A stretch of 64,000 nt of DNA, from contig NZ_JAQKQJ010000010.1 of NCBI RefSeq assembly GCF_029109325.1, forward strand, positions 248,001 to 312,000. The letters run 5' to 3'. Source of the DNA: Nodosilinea sp. PGN35. Lineage in GTDB: Bacteria; Cyanobacteriota; Cyanobacteriia; Phormidesmidales; Phormidesmidaceae. Position 1 is the stretch's first letter. Every line of letters starts with the position of its first letter. Shown here one piece after another: positions 47,771 to 56,627 of the stretch. The translations under genes and the position numbers were made by a program. The notes under the pieces were generated by a model. That model had not been told where the DNA came from. It searched no databases and worked only from the letters and a program-made list of their open reading frames with translations.

Positions 47771-47811
47771 TTCACCCCCCCGTTCGTATACCCTCCTACT
47801 CCCCCACCCCC

Positions 47812-48219
47812 ATGCCCTACCTTCCCGAAGAGCCCGAAGAAGACTTTGAACTCAACATCGTGCCGATGATCGATGTAATCTTCGCGATTTTGACCTTTTT
47901 TATTATTTCAAGTCTGTTTCTCACTCGCTCAGAGTCGCTGCCGGTTAACTTGCCGAAGGCGGCCAGTGCTGAACTGCAAGAGCGGACTCGAATTACAGTG
48001 ACGGTGGAAGAGTCGGGAGAGGTGGCCCTGAACCAGGATGCGATCGCCCTGGAAGACCTCCAGGCTGGCGTGCGCGACCTGATGGGCACCGCCCAGGAAA
48101 CGGTGGTGGTAATCAACGCCGATGAAGCCGTCAACCACGGTCGCGTCATTGCCGTAATGGATGAGCTGCGCGAAATCGAAGGCGCGACGCTGGGAATCGC
48201 GACCCGACAGCCGGAGTAG
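47812..48219 (+). CDS. exbD: ExbD/TolR-family protein
   Basis: The 135-aa protein has one N-terminal helix with the proton-carrying Asp (D21 in IVPMIDVIFAILTFFIISS) and a periplasmic domain with VVINADEAVNHGRVIAVMDEL. It is the partner of ExbB. Start ATG 47812. Confidence 0.93.
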   Translation: MPYLPEEPEEDFELNIVPMIDVIFAILTFFIISSLFLTRSESLPVNLPKAASAELQERTRITVTVEESGEVALNQDAIALEDLQAGVRDLMGTAQETVVVINADEAVNHGRVIAVMDELREIEGATLGIATRQPE

Positions 48220-48297
48220 GGGAAGAGGGAAGAGGAAAGAGGAAAGAGGAAAGAGGGGCTGTACAAAATCAAGGTTTCAACATTTTCACCCGTTGCT

Positions 48298-49311
48298 ATG
48301 TCTGCTAAGACGGTGTTTACTCCGGTTCAATCGCCTGCCCTGCTGACGCTGGGGTTGGGGGCGGGTGGCGTCATTTTGCTGGGCTGCCTATTGGGCAGCA
48401 TTTTGCTGGGGGCCGCCGACATTGCGCCAGCAACGGTGTGGCAGGCCATTTTTCAGTTCGATGGCTCGACGGAGCATTTGATCATTCGCACGGTGCGGCT
48501 GCCGAGGGCCGTTCTGGCGGTGGTGGTGGGGGCGGCGCTGGCGGTGGCGGGAGCCATCACCCAGGGGCTGACCCGCAACCCCCTGGCCGCGCCCGACATT
48601 TTGGGCATTAACGTAGGGGCGGCGCTGGCGATGGTGCTGGCGGTGTTTTGGCGAGGCAGCGGCAGCTACGTGGGGTTTGCTTTTGGCGGAGCGGCGATCG
48701 CCGCCATTACCGTCTACTGGCTTGGTTCCCTGGGCCGCAGTGGCCTGACGCCCCTCAAGCTAGTGATTGCGGGAGCCGCCCTGTCCTATCTGCTGAGTTC
48801 TCTCACAACGGGCATTCTCATCCTCAGCCAGCGCACCCTAGATGAAATTCGCTTTTGGCTGGCCGGGTCGCTGGCCGGGCAGAATATGGCCTCTATGCTG
48901 CCAGTTCTGCCCTACATTGCCGTCGGGTTAGGAGCTGCTTTGGCCCTAGGACGGCAGCTGACGCTAATGAGCCTGGGGGAAGATGTGGCCCAGGGTTTAG
49001 GGCTACAAACCGTCTGGGTGAAGGTGGGATCGGCGATCGCCGTTGTTCTGCTGGCGGGCAGCGCTGTGGCCCTGGCCGGCCCCATCGGTTTTGTCGGCCT
49101 GGTCGTGCCCCACGTGGTGCGTTTTATAGTCGGCGTTGACTACCGCTGGATTTTGCCCTACTCAATAGTTTTTGGCGGCATATTACTGTCGGTAGCCGAC
49201 CTCGCCGCCCGCCTGGTAATTCGTCCCCAGGAGCTGCCCGTTGGCATTATGACGGCAATCGTCGGGGCACCGTTCTTTATCTATTTGGCCAGGTCGAAGA
49301 TCAGGCGGTGA
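48298..49311 (+). CDS. iron-siderophore ABC transporter permease FecCD-like (1)
   Basis: The 337-aa permease of the FecCD/BtuC family has [50 protein letters not shown] and [16 protein letters not shown]. With the next gene it forms the membrane pair that should work with the FecE at 19498. It lies 78 bp after exbD, with a purine-rich 7-nt repeat (48228-48255) in the gap. Confidence 0.93.
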   Translation: MSAKTVFTPVQSPALLTLGLGAGGVILLGCLLGSILLGAADIAPATVWQAIFQFDGSTEHLIIRTVRLPRAVLAVVVGAALAVAGAITQGLTRNPLAAPDILGINVGAALAMVLAVFWRGSGSYVGFAFGGAAIAAITVYWLGSLGRSGLTPLKLVIAGAALSYLLSSLTTGILILSQRTLDEIRFWLAGSLAGQNMASMLPVLPYIAVGLGAALALGRQLTLMSLGEDVAQGLGLQTVWVKVGSAIAVVLLAGSAVALAGPIGFVGLVVPHVVRFIVGVDYRWILPYSIVFGGILLSVADLAARLVIRPQELPVGIMTAIVGAPFFIYLARSKIRR

Positions 49312-49312
49312 G

Positions 49313-49436
49313 GTGTTAGGTGTCAGGTGTTAGGTGTTAGGTGTCAGGCAAAACCCAAAACCCAAAACCCAAAACCCAAAACCCAAAATCCAAAATCCAA
49401 AATCCAAAATCCAAAACCCAAAATCCAAAACCCACC
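49313..49436. repeat. two-arm heptanucleotide array between the two permease genes
   Basis: GGTGTTA/GGTGTCA units are followed by CCCAAAA and CCAAAAT units up to the fecD start. An open frame passes through the array and would add 33 residues of NPKPKTQ-type text to the permease, but the proper ATG is at 49440. Confidence 0.88.
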
Positions 49437-49439
49437 CCC

Positions 49440-50483
49440 ATGTCCCCCACCAAACCCTGGATCTCCATCCGCCCTCGTCAACTCCCCGTTGCCTTCCGGG
49501 TCGATCGGCGGGTACCTGCGGTGCTGTTGGCGCTGGCGGCGATCGCCCTGCTGTCCCTGGTGTTTAACGTCAGTCAGGGAGAATATCCGGTGCCGCCGCT
49601 GGAGGTGGTCAAAACCGTTTTGGGCTTTCCGGCTAGCCCCGACTATGCCTTTGTGGTGAATACGTTGCGCTTGCCCCGCGCCCTGGTAGCGCTGCTGGTG
49701 GGCATGGGGTTGGCGACGGCGGGCACAATTTTGCAGGGGCTGACCCGCAATCCTTTGGCCGCCCCAGAGATTATCGGCATCAACTCGGGGGCGAGCCTGG
49801 TGGCGGTGGCGCTGATCGTTCTGTTCCCGCAGGTAGCGGTGGGCTGGCTGCCAATGGCCGCTTTTTTGGGCGGGCTGGGGGCGGCGATCGCCATCTACCT
49901 GCTGGCCTGGAACGGGGGCAGTTCTCCCATTCGCCTGATTCTCGTGGGTATTGGCCTCACCTCGCTGACCGGGGCCTTCACCAGTCTGATGATCACCTTC
50001 GGCAACATCTACGATGTCAGCCAGGCCCTGGTGTGGCTCACCGGCAGCGTCTACGGGCGCAGCTGGGAGCACCTCTGGCCGCTGCTGCCCTGGCTGGGAA
50101 TTTTTCTGCCCCTGACCCTGGTGCTGGCGCGGGATTTAGACACACTGAATTTGGGTGACAGCCTGGCCCAGGGGCTGGGCAGCCGGGTGGAGTGGACACG
50201 CAGCTTGCTGCTGCTCTGTACCGTGGCGCTGGCGGGGGCGTCGGTGGCCACCGCAGGTACCATCGGTTTTGTGGGGCTGATGGCACCGCACCTGGGGCGA
50301 CAGCTGGTGGGGCCATCCCACGCCGGGCTGCTGCCGGTAGCGGCGCTGACCGGAGCCTGCATTGTAGAACTGGCCGATTTGGTGGGGCGGCTGGCCTTTG
50401 CCCCGATTGAACTGCCCTGCGGGGTGATCACAGCAATAATTGGCGCGCCCTACTTTTTGTGGCTGCTGTACCGATCGCGCTAG
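49440..50483 (+). CDS. iron-siderophore ABC transporter permease FecCD-like (2)
   Basis: The 347-aa permease has [49 protein letters not shown] and GFVGLMAPHLGRQLVG. ATG 49440 gives a normal start; the in-frame extension to 49341 is repeat-derived. It is the last gene of exbB-exbD-fecC-fecD. Confidence 0.92.
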   Translation: MSPTKPWISIRPRQLPVAFRVDRRVPAVLLALAAIALLSLVFNVSQGEYPVPPLEVVKTVLGFPASPDYAFVVNTLRLPRALVALLVGMGLATAGTILQGLTRNPLAAPEIIGINSGASLVAVALIVLFPQVAVGWLPMAAFLGGLGAAIAIYLLAWNGGSSPIRLILVGIGLTSLTGAFTSLMITFGNIYDVSQALVWLTGSVYGRSWEHLWPLLPWLGIFLPLTLVLARDLDTLNLGDSLAQGLGSRVEWTRSLLLLCTVALAGASVATAGTIGFVGLMAPHLGRQLVGPSHAGLLPVAALTGACIVELADLVGRLAFAPIELPCGVITAIIGAPYFLWLLYRSR

Positions 50484-50535
50484 CCCTGCGTCAGACAATG
50501 GCTCAACCGGACTGGCTACAACTATAGCTGACCGT

Positions 50536-50640
50536 TCTATAGCCATGGTCAATCGGGTCAGGACATTCAGCAACCCTAGGAACGTTCAAATGTTCGAACG
50601 TTCCTAGGGAAGTTGCCCTGACCAGATGGTCAAAGCTGTA
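50536..50640. repeat. dispersed palindromic element, copy E
   Basis: CCTAGGAACGTTC and GAACGTTCCTAGG are inverted, with outer GGGTCAGGACA and CCTGACC. It resembles copy C most. It lies between the permease gene and the TPR gene. Confidence 0.72.
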
Positions 50641-50736
50641 CGCCAAAAATTTTCTAATTGTTTCCCGATTGACTTAAAATTCGAACCAATTTGCTGATGA
50701 TGGTAGTTGTTTATACAAATAACGGCTACCTCAACC

Positions 50737-51972
50737 ATGATTCACGATGCTCAGGGCCTTGGCGTTACCACCGACTCTCCCCAGGCCGCAGCGGCCATCG
50801 ACCGGTTTGTCGACCAGGCGCTCACCTACGGCTGCGAAGCCGAATTGGCTATTCTCAAGGCGGTTGAGGCCGATGGCGACTGTGCGATCGCCCACGCCTA
50901 CGCCGCTGCCCACTACCTCAGTCAGGAGAATTGGGCGGGCCGGGTGAGCGCCAAACCCCATCTTAAAAAGGCCCTGGCCGGGGCGGCTGAGGTCTCGCGC
51001 CGGGAGCAGCTCTACATCCACGGCATCCACGCCTGGGGGCAGGGCCAGATCGAGCGGGCGATCGCCTGCCACACCGCCCTGGTACAGGATTTTCCCCAAG
51101 ACCTGCTGGCGGTGCAGCAGGCCCAGTACCACTACTTCTACCGGGGCGACAGCCAGGGGCTATTAAATGTAGCGCTGGCCGCTCAGCCTACCCCCTGCCA
51201 CACCCCCCTGCACGACAGTCTGGTGGCCTTTGGCCTCGAGCAGTGCCACCAGTTCACCCAGGCCGAGGCCCTGGGACGGCGGGCGACGGAGCTGCGCCGC
51301 CACAACCCCTGGGCGCACCACGCCGTGGCCCACGTGCTCGACGCCCAGGGCCGCCACCGGGAGGCCGTGGACTGGATGACGACCTACGCCGACACCTGGG
51401 ACACCTGCAACTCGATGCTCTTTACCCACAACTGGTGGCACGTGGCCCTGAGCTACCTGGCCCTGGGCGAAACGGCCATGGTGCTCAGGCTCTACGACAG
51501 CCACGTGTGGGGCCGCGCCCACCAGCACACCCCCAAAGACCAGGTGGGGGCGATCGCGCTGCTGCTGCGGCTGGAGCTGGCCGGGGTGGAGGTCGGGTCG
51601 CGCTGGCGATCGCTGGCTCGCCCCCTCCGGCTGCGGCTGGACGAACAGGCCCTCCCCTTTCAAGATTTGCACTACGTCTACGCCCTGGCCCGCGCGGGCC
51701 ACACCGATGCCGCCCGCACCCTGATTGACAACATGACCAGCCATGGCCACAGCTTAAATAAGCCCAATCAGTACCTCTGGCTAAAGCTGGCGGTGCCTGC
51801 GGCCCAGGGGCTGGTGGCCCACGCCCAGGGGGATTGGGAGCGGGCGATCGCCCACCTGCGCCCGGTGCTGCCCCACCTCTATCGCCTCGGCGGCAGCCAC
51901 ACCCAGCAGGCGCTGTTTCGAGCGGTCTATCGCCACGCGGTGGAGCAGCCGGGGCGGTTGGTGATGGCGTAG
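50737..51972 (+). CDS. tetratricopeptide-repeat protein, TTC38-like
   Basis: The 411-aa protein is all-helical with TPR-like repeats. AIAHAYAAAHYL, the RREQLYIHGIHAW stretch, NPWAHHAVAHVLDAQGR and NWWHVALSYLALGE fit the TTC38-type family found across bacteria and animals, whose role is unknown. ATG 50737 is chosen; a TTG at 50707 adds a weak leader. It is unrelated to iron uptake by sequence. Confidence 0.82.
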   Translation: MIHDAQGLGVTTDSPQAAAAIDRFVDQALTYGCEAELAILKAVEADGDCAIAHAYAAAHYLSQENWAGRVSAKPHLKKALAGAAEVSRREQLYIHGIHAWGQGQIERAIACHTALVQDFPQDLLAVQQAQYHYFYRGDSQGLLNVALAAQPTPCHTPLHDSLVAFGLEQCHQFTQAEALGRRATELRRHNPWAHHAVAHVLDAQGRHREAVDWMTTYADTWDTCNSMLFTHNWWHVALSYLALGETAMVLRLYDSHVWGRAHQHTPKDQVGAIALLLRLELAGVEVGSRWRSLARPLRLRLDEQALPFQDLHYVYALARAGHTDAARTLIDNMTSHGHSLNKPNQYLWLKLAVPAAQGLVAHAQGDWERAIAHLRPVLPHLYRLGGSHTQQALFRAVYRHAVEQPGRLVMA

Positions 51973-51985
51973 GGGGAGTGGGTGA

Positions 51986-52074
51986 GAGTTTTGAGTTTTG
52001 AATTTTAAGTTTTGAATTAATTCCTTCAACCATTCACTCAAAACTCAAAACTAAGCACTTAAAACTTCCCACCC
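51986..52074. repeat. 89-bp inverted repeat, left copy
   Basis: Identical in inverse to 58679-58767 over 89 bp. It has heptanucleotide arms (GAGTTTT, TCAAAAC) around a central CCTTCAACCATTCA. The pair brackets 6.6 kb with the transporter/flavoprotein cluster. Confidence 0.92.
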
Positions 52075-52220
52075 CCTACCCGTCCACTCATCAACAAAAT
52101 CTATTAACTCGACAAAGAAGACTATTTGCTTCTATCAAAATCCCTTCGTACGATCGATATATACGGTTAAACCGCTTTGACAGCAGGGCTTTGCCGCTGT
52201 CGCCGTTGTGGAGGTTAACG

Positions 52221-52421
52221 ATGGGAACTCGATCGAGACGAGAGGAATGGTTTCAGCGGGGCTGCCGCGATCGCGATGCCGGTCTTCTGCCCCGCAGCAC
52301 CGACTCCGCCTACTGGGATGGCTATCGCTCGGGTAGACCCCTGGGCCTGGATGAGGTGATCCGCTACTTTCCGACGCTGGAGGCGTTTTTGGCGTGGCGG
52401 GCGAGGGGAGTGGAGGGGTGA
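52221..52421 (+). CDS. small hypothetical protein
   Basis: The 66-aa protein is Arg-rich (MGTRSRREEWFQRGCRDRDAG) with DSAYWDGYRSGRP and an amphipathic C-terminal helix. No family is recognised. GGAGG 6 nt before ATG 52221 supports the start over the TTG at 52191. Confidence 0.6.
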   Translation: MGTRSRREEWFQRGCRDRDAGLLPRSTDSAYWDGYRSGRPLGLDEVIRYFPTLEAFLAWRARGVEG

Positions 52422-52429
52422 AGGAGGAG

Positions 52430-52515
52430 AATTCTTAGTTTTGAGTTCTTAGTTTTAAGTTCGGTCGACAAGCCTTGCACTCAAAACTCAAAATTCAAAA
52501 CTTAAAATTCTCTCC
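52430..52515. repeat. heptanucleotide palindromic array (diverged relative of the 89-bp repeat)
   Basis: Arms of TTAGTTTTGAG and CTCAAAACTCAAAATTC surround CGGTCGACAAGCCTTGCA. The right arm encodes the last residues and the TGA stop of the PhnD-like gene. Confidence 0.78.
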
Positions 52516-53295
52516 ACCCCCCACCCCCTCACTCTCCCCATACATCGCCAACACCGACCCATAGCTAGCCCAGTCCACCGCTGCAAACCGCAACATCCCC
52601 GCCTGGGCAAGCTGCTTTTGCAGGGCGGCGTCGGGCTGGAGGAGGGCCTGCTGCAACGCGAAGATCACGTCCTGGCCCAGCCGCTGGGAGACGGCGATGG
52701 GCGGCATGGGGGAGGGGCCGAGGCTGGTGACGATGCGCAGTTTTTGACCAAGGGCGGGGTCGGTCCGCAGGGCCTGGTCGAGGACGGTGCTGTCGATCGC
52801 CCCACAGTCGGCCTGCCCCATGAGGATGTGGTGCAGCGATCGCAGGTGCCCGCCCGACTCCACCCGCTGCCGAAAGAACCCCCAATCCAGCCCCCGCTGG
52901 CTCAGCTCGTAGCCCATCCGGCTGTAGCCGCTGTGGGAACCGCGATCGTTGTAGCAAAACACCGATTGGGCCAAGTCGTCCCAGGTGTGCAGGTCGCTGT
53001 CGGCCCGCACCACCACATCTGAAAGGTACACCGGCTGTCCGCCGTAGCGCGCCCCATCCATCACCGGAGCCACTAGAGGCCGCAGCTGGTGGGGCACGCT
53101 CTGCCCGTAGCGCATCAGAGGCAGGCCGCAGATAAAGAGCAGATCCCAGCGATCGCCCGCCAGATCTGGATCGTCCAGCGGATCAAACTCCCCCTGCACG
53201 ACAGCCACCGAGCAGCCCAGGCGTTGCCCCAGGGAGTCCCCAAGGGATTGATACAGCCAGAGCAGGTTAGGGGAGAGGTAGGAGACGGCGAGCAT
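52495..53295 (-). CDS. PhnD-like substrate-binding protein without signal peptide
   Basis: The 266-aa protein resembles the periplasmic binding proteins of the PhnD group: MLAVSYLSPNLLWLYQSLGD, YLSDVVVRADSDLHTWDDLA, GQADCGAIDSTVLDQAL. It has no signal peptide, so it would stay in the cytosol, either as a sensor/carrier or as an enzyme-like relative. It is the last gene of the minus-strand cluster. Its C-terminal GGGENFKF and stop come from a repeat array. Confidence 0.8.
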   Translation of the reverse strand: MLAVSYLSPNLLWLYQSLGDSLGQRLGCSVAVVQGEFDPLDDPDLAGDRWDLLFICGLPLMRYGQSVPHQLRPLVAPVMDGARYGGQPVYLSDVVVRADSDLHTWDDLAQSVFCYNDRGSHSGYSRMGYELSQRGLDWGFFRQRVESGGHLRSLHHILMGQADCGAIDSTVLDQALRTDPALGQKLRIVTSLGPSPMPPIAVSQRLGQDVIFALQQALLQPDAALQKQLAQAGMLRFAAVDWASYGSVLAMYGESEGVGGGENFKF

Positions 53296-53324
53296 TGAGG
53301 TAGGCAGTGGATGGGTAGGGGCGG

Positions 53325-53933
53325 CTATGAACCGGAGTCAGGGGCTTCTGTCAGGGCGCTGCGCAGATGGCGGCGCACCTGGTCAAACCCCGCCTTTAGC
53401 TGGTGCTGCTGCTGGTAGAGCCGCCCCAGCAGCAGCACCCCCTGAATTAGCGTCAACAGCTCCGCCGCCAGCACCTGGGGATCTACCCCCGGCCTGAGCC
53501 GGGCCTTGGCCAGCACCAGCCGACTGGAAAAGGCCTGCTCCCACTGCTGAAAAATCTGAATCAAATGCTCCCGAAAATCCGGGGCATACTCGGCCAAATC
53601 TACCACCAGGTTGCCGAGGAAGCAGCCAAAGCAGTCGTCGCTACTCAGGTGTTTGGCCTCCAGGGCGTCGATCATCCAGAATAGCTGGGCGATGGGATCC
53701 TCCGCCTGGGCCGAGGCCGGATCAATTAGATAGCTCTTCAGCCGCTGCCAGTCAAAGTCGATCAGGGCGTGGCCCAGCTCATCCTTGGAGGCAAAGTAGT
53801 TGTAAAAGCTGCCGGAGGACGCCCCGCTCAACTTCAGCAGCTCCGTTAGGCCGGTGCCGTTGAGACCTTTGCGGTGTACGCGATCGATCATCGCCGCCAG
53901 GATGTCTTCACGGGTGCGTTTACGATGAACCAT
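53325..53933 (-). CDS. TetR-family transcriptional regulator
   Basis: The 202-aa protein has the TetR N-terminal helix-turn-helix (residues about 5-50; REDILAAMIDRVHRKG, LLKLSGASSGSFYNYFASKDEL) and a C-terminal ligand half with a Cys pair in DDCFGCFLGNL. ATG 53933 (MVHRKRTRED) is the natural start; the longer frame is not TetR-like. It probably controls the cluster; a palindrome before osmC (59327) is a possible operator. Confidence 0.9.
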   Translation of the reverse strand: MVHRKRTREDILAAMIDRVHRKGLNGTGLTELLKLSGASSGSFYNYFASKDELGHALIDFDWQRLKSYLIDPASAQAEDPIAQLFWMIDALEAKHLSSDDCFGCFLGNLVVDLAEYAPDFREHLIQIFQQWEQAFSSRLVLAKARLRPGVDPQVLAAELLTLIQGVLLLGRLYQQQHQLKAGFDQVRRHLRSALTEAPDSGS

Positions 53934-54086
53934 CCCTGGCCTTACCTGAACAAAGGATCTCCAACCTGATAATTGAAATAATTGAATTCCAGTTTGACAG
54001 CAGTGAGAAAAAAGCAGGGCAGAAACTGGAACGAGAGAACACTTAAAACCATCCACCCCCCCAACGCCTTAACGTTCACACGCTCC

Positions 54087-54160
54087 CCCGCTCAACATTC
54101 ACACGTTCCCACGTTCCCACGTTCCCACGTTCCCACGCTCCCCCGCTCCCCCGCTCCCCC
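54087..54160. repeat. 8-nt tandem repeat GTTCCCAC / GCTCCCCC
   Basis: Units of 8 nt run from the end of the TetR upstream region to the permease stop codon. Period 8 differs from the period 7 common elsewhere. No gene lies in it. Confidence 0.75.
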
Positions 54161-54937
54161 CTACGACCCATGCTGCCAAGACTGATTCGCCCAGCGCAAA
54201 GCCGCATCGAGCAAGTAGCCAATCAGGCCGATGATCAAAATCACCGCCATCAGCTCTGAATAGGCGAGGCGATCGCGAGTATCTAAAATGTAGTAGCCCA
54301 GCCCCGCCCGCACCCCCAGCATCTCCGCCGGTACCAGCACAATCCAGATGATGCCCACCGCCAGCCGCAGCCCGGTGAGCAGATGGGGAATGGTGGCGGG
54401 CACAATCACCCGACTCACCGTTTCCCAGCGGGTGGCGCAGAGACTGCGCGACAGCAGCAGCCAGCGGCGATCGACCGAGGCCACCCCCGCCGCCGCATTC
54501 AAGATCAGGGGCCAAACGGCGGCCACCGTCAGCAAAAAGTACACCGGCCAGTCGCCAATGCCAAACACCATCACCGCCACCGGCATCCACGACACCGGCG
54601 AGATCATGCGCAAAAACTGAAACAGCACCGAGGTCGCCTCTTCTACCTGCCGCGACAGGCCAATCAGCAGCCCCAGGGGAATGCCGATCAGCGTGGCGGC
54701 ACATAGACCCACCACCACCCGCCGCAGACTGGCCCAGATGTGGGGAAAGATCGCCCCCGAGGTGACCATCTGTGCGATCGCCCCAAAGGTGCGCTCTGGC
54801 GAAAAGTCGCCAATCACACCGCTGTGCCACAGCGGTGTAGTCGCCACCCACCAGATCAGCAGGGTGCCGAGCAGGCCCCAGAGGGAGATGGGGATGGGGA
54901 GGGTGCGGTGGCGAGGTGGAGAGGTGGTGAGGGACAT
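54161..54937 (-). CDS. ABC transporter permease, SsuC/TauC/NrtB type
   Basis: The 258-aa permease has about six membrane segments and the EAA-like motif in GATIPHLLTGLRLAVGIIW-type text (here ATIPHLLTGLRLAVGIIWIV). It belongs to the sulfonate/taurine/nitrate group. ATG 54937 (MSLTTSPP) is the likely start; the longer frame passes through repeats. It works with the genes at 55216 and 56628. Confidence 0.87.
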   Translation of the reverse strand: MSLTTSPPRHRTLPIPISLWGLLGTLLIWWVATTPLWHSGVIGDFSPERTFGAIAQMVTSGAIFPHIWASLRRVVVGLCAATLIGIPLGLLIGLSRQVEEATSVLFQFLRMISPVSWMPVAVMVFGIGDWPVYFLLTVAAVWPLILNAAAGVASVDRRWLLLSRSLCATRWETVSRVIVPATIPHLLTGLRLAVGIIWIVLVPAEMLGVRAGLGYYILDTRDRLAYSELMAVILIIGLIGYLLDAALRWANQSWQHGS

Positions 54938-55002
54938 GGGGAGTGGGGGAGTGAGGGGGTAGGGGGTTCTGGTTCCCCTCTTGGGAGGGGCTAGGGGTGG
55001 GT

Positions 55003-55176
55003 CTGGGAGGATTTTGGATTGGTGATTTTGGATTTTAGAAAGATGTGTAGGGGCAGACCTACGTGTCTGCCCTGGGAGGATTTTGGATTGGTGATTTTGG
55101 ATTTGGGGAGGGTAGCCGGTTAGGGGCAGGCCTACATGTCTGCCCTCTAGATGCCGTAGGGTGGGCACTGCCCACC
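55003..55176. repeat. 32-bp direct repeats with GGGGCAGAC hairpins
   Basis: A 32-nt block (GGGAGGATTTTGGATTGG start) occurs at 55003-55034 and 55072-55103. Each is followed by a hairpin of the GTAGGGGCAGACC / GTGTCTGCCC type (55047-55072; 55120-55146), and GGTGGGCACTGCCCACC follows at 55160-55176. All lie between the binding-protein and permease genes. Confidence 0.78.
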
Positions 55177-55215
55177 ACAATCCAGCGCCCTACCCCTACC
55201 CCCCACCGCTTACGA

Positions 55216-56499
55216 CTAGGCTCGCGAAAAATGCCTCAGGCTTGCCACCTGGAAGCTCTCTTCGCGCTGCAAAGAATCGGGCAGGCCAAAGACCTGGGGA
55301 CCGCCGACGGCCTGGAGGGCGTTCCTGACGAAGGAGTCATCCACCAGGTCGCGGGCTACTTCGGCGGGCTGGAGACCTTGCAAAAAGCTGTTGTTGCCCT
55401 CCACCTGGGTTTGCTGGAGCAGGCGCACCAGCTCTTCGGTGTAGGAGGGGAAGGGGTAAGGCTGAAAGTCGATGCGCTGGGAGCCCCAGTCGGCGTGTTT
55501 GACCGCCCCCTGCTGGGCGTAGGTGTCGGCATCGAAGCCGGTGAGCACCTTTTGCAATACCGCTTCGGGGTGGGGGGTGTAGGGGCCGCCGTCCTTGGAG
55601 AGCAGTGTGGCGGTCTCGGCCCGGTGGTCGCGAATCCACAGCTGGGATTTGACCACGGCATTGACCACGCCCTGGGCCCAGGCGGGGCGCTGGTTGAGGT
55701 CGTCTTCGTGCAAAAAGACGACACAGCAGGCGTGGTTTTTCCACACATCGCCGGTAAAGCGCAGCACCTTGCCATTGCCCGAGGCTTCCCCAGCGGCGTT
55801 GAAGGGCTCGGCCACGATGTAGCCCGCAATGCTCTGGTTCGCCAGGGCCGACACCATCTCAGGGGGCGGCATCACCACCAGGTTCACCTCGTTGGGCTGG
55901 AGGGCTGCGCCGGTCGAGCGGGTCACCACCGTGAGCCCTGCCTGCCCCAGCAGTTGTTGCAGCACCACGTTGTGAATGGAATACCAGAAGGGTACGGCGA
56001 TCACCTGGCCCCCCAGATCGCTGACCTCGTTGATGTCGGGCCGCACCGTCAGGGCGGAGCCGTCCACGTGGTTCCAGGCGACGACTTTGCCCGGCACCTG
56101 TTGGGCACCGTAGCGCAGCCACACGGTAATTGGGCTGAGCAGATGCACCACGTTGACCTGGCGGGCCAAAAAGGCCTCCACAATGTCGGCCCAGGAACGA
56201 AACAGAACAGGCTGCTCGGTGGTGAGGCCTTCGGCTTCGTAGAGCTGGTTGGCGTGGGCCACCAGCAGGGGCGAGGCATCGAGAATGGGCAGGTAGCCAA
56301 TTTTGACGGGCTGGCTGAGATCCCCAGCGGCGGCGGTCTCGGTTCCTGGGGCGTTCTCGGCGGTGGAGTTGGAGGTTGACGCCTGGGGGCCGCAGCCTCC
56401 GGCCAGGGCGCTGAGGGCGGCAGAGCCGGAAAACAGGGAGGCGAGTTTGAGAAAATCGCGGCGGTTGAGGCCGCAGCAGGCGCATAGGGAGGTTTTCAT
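55216..56499 (-). CDS. ABC transporter substrate-binding lipoprotein with Tat signal (SsuA/NrtA type)
   Basis: The 427-aa protein starts MKTSLCACCGLNRRDFLKLAS with a twin-arginine motif (RRDFLK) and a lipobox LAGGC. The fold is the SsuA/TauA/NrtA type: VKIGYLPILDASPLLVAHANQLY, then PGKVVAWNHVDGSAL. It should carry an organic sulfur or nitrogen compound, or an anion, in the periplasm. ATG 56499 is the start; the longer frame reaches into repeats. Confidence 0.9.
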   Translation of the reverse strand: MKTSLCACCGLNRRDFLKLASLFSGSAALSALAGGCGPQASTSNSTAENAPGTETAAAGDLSQPVKIGYLPILDASPLLVAHANQLYEAEGLTTEQPVLFRSWADIVEAFLARQVNVVHLLSPITVWLRYGAQQVPGKVVAWNHVDGSALTVRPDINEVSDLGGQVIAVPFWYSIHNVVLQQLLGQAGLTVVTRSTGAALQPNEVNLVVMPPPEMVSALANQSIAGYIVAEPFNAAGEASGNGKVLRFTGDVWKNHACCVVFLHEDDLNQRPAWAQGVVNAVVKSQLWIRDHRAETATLLSKDGGPYTPHPEAVLQKVLTGFDADTYAQQGAVKHADWGSQRIDFQPYPFPSYTEELVRLLQQTQVEGNNSFLQGLQPAEVARDLVDDSFVRNALQAVGGPQVFGLPDSLQREESFQVASLRHFSRA

Positions 56500-56524
56500 G
56501 GGTAATGGGTAGGGGGTGAATGGG

Positions 56525-56612
56525 TGGATGGGCGTAGGGGCAGACCCATGTGTCTGCCCTAGCAGGGGTGGATGGGCGTAGGGGCAGACCCATGGGTCTG
56601 CCCTAGCAGGGG
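56525..56612. repeat. 44-bp tandem duplication with hairpins
   Basis: A 44-nt unit occurs twice with one mismatch (CATGTGTC against CATGGGTC). Each unit holds GGGGCAGACCCATG and GTCTGCCC as a hairpin. It lies in the gap between the ATPase and binding-protein genes, in the same operon direction. Confidence 0.85.
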
Positions 56613-56627
56613 TGGATGGGTAGGAAA

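Noticed and set aside
54938..55180. 81-residue N-terminal extension of the permease
   Set aside because: It passes through direct repeats and hairpins (HQSKILP twice) and the membrane protein has a normal start at 54937.
55063..56379. 438-codon plus-strand frame across the binding-protein gene
   Set aside because: It is antisense to a protein with Tat signal and SBP fold, and begins in repeat DNA.
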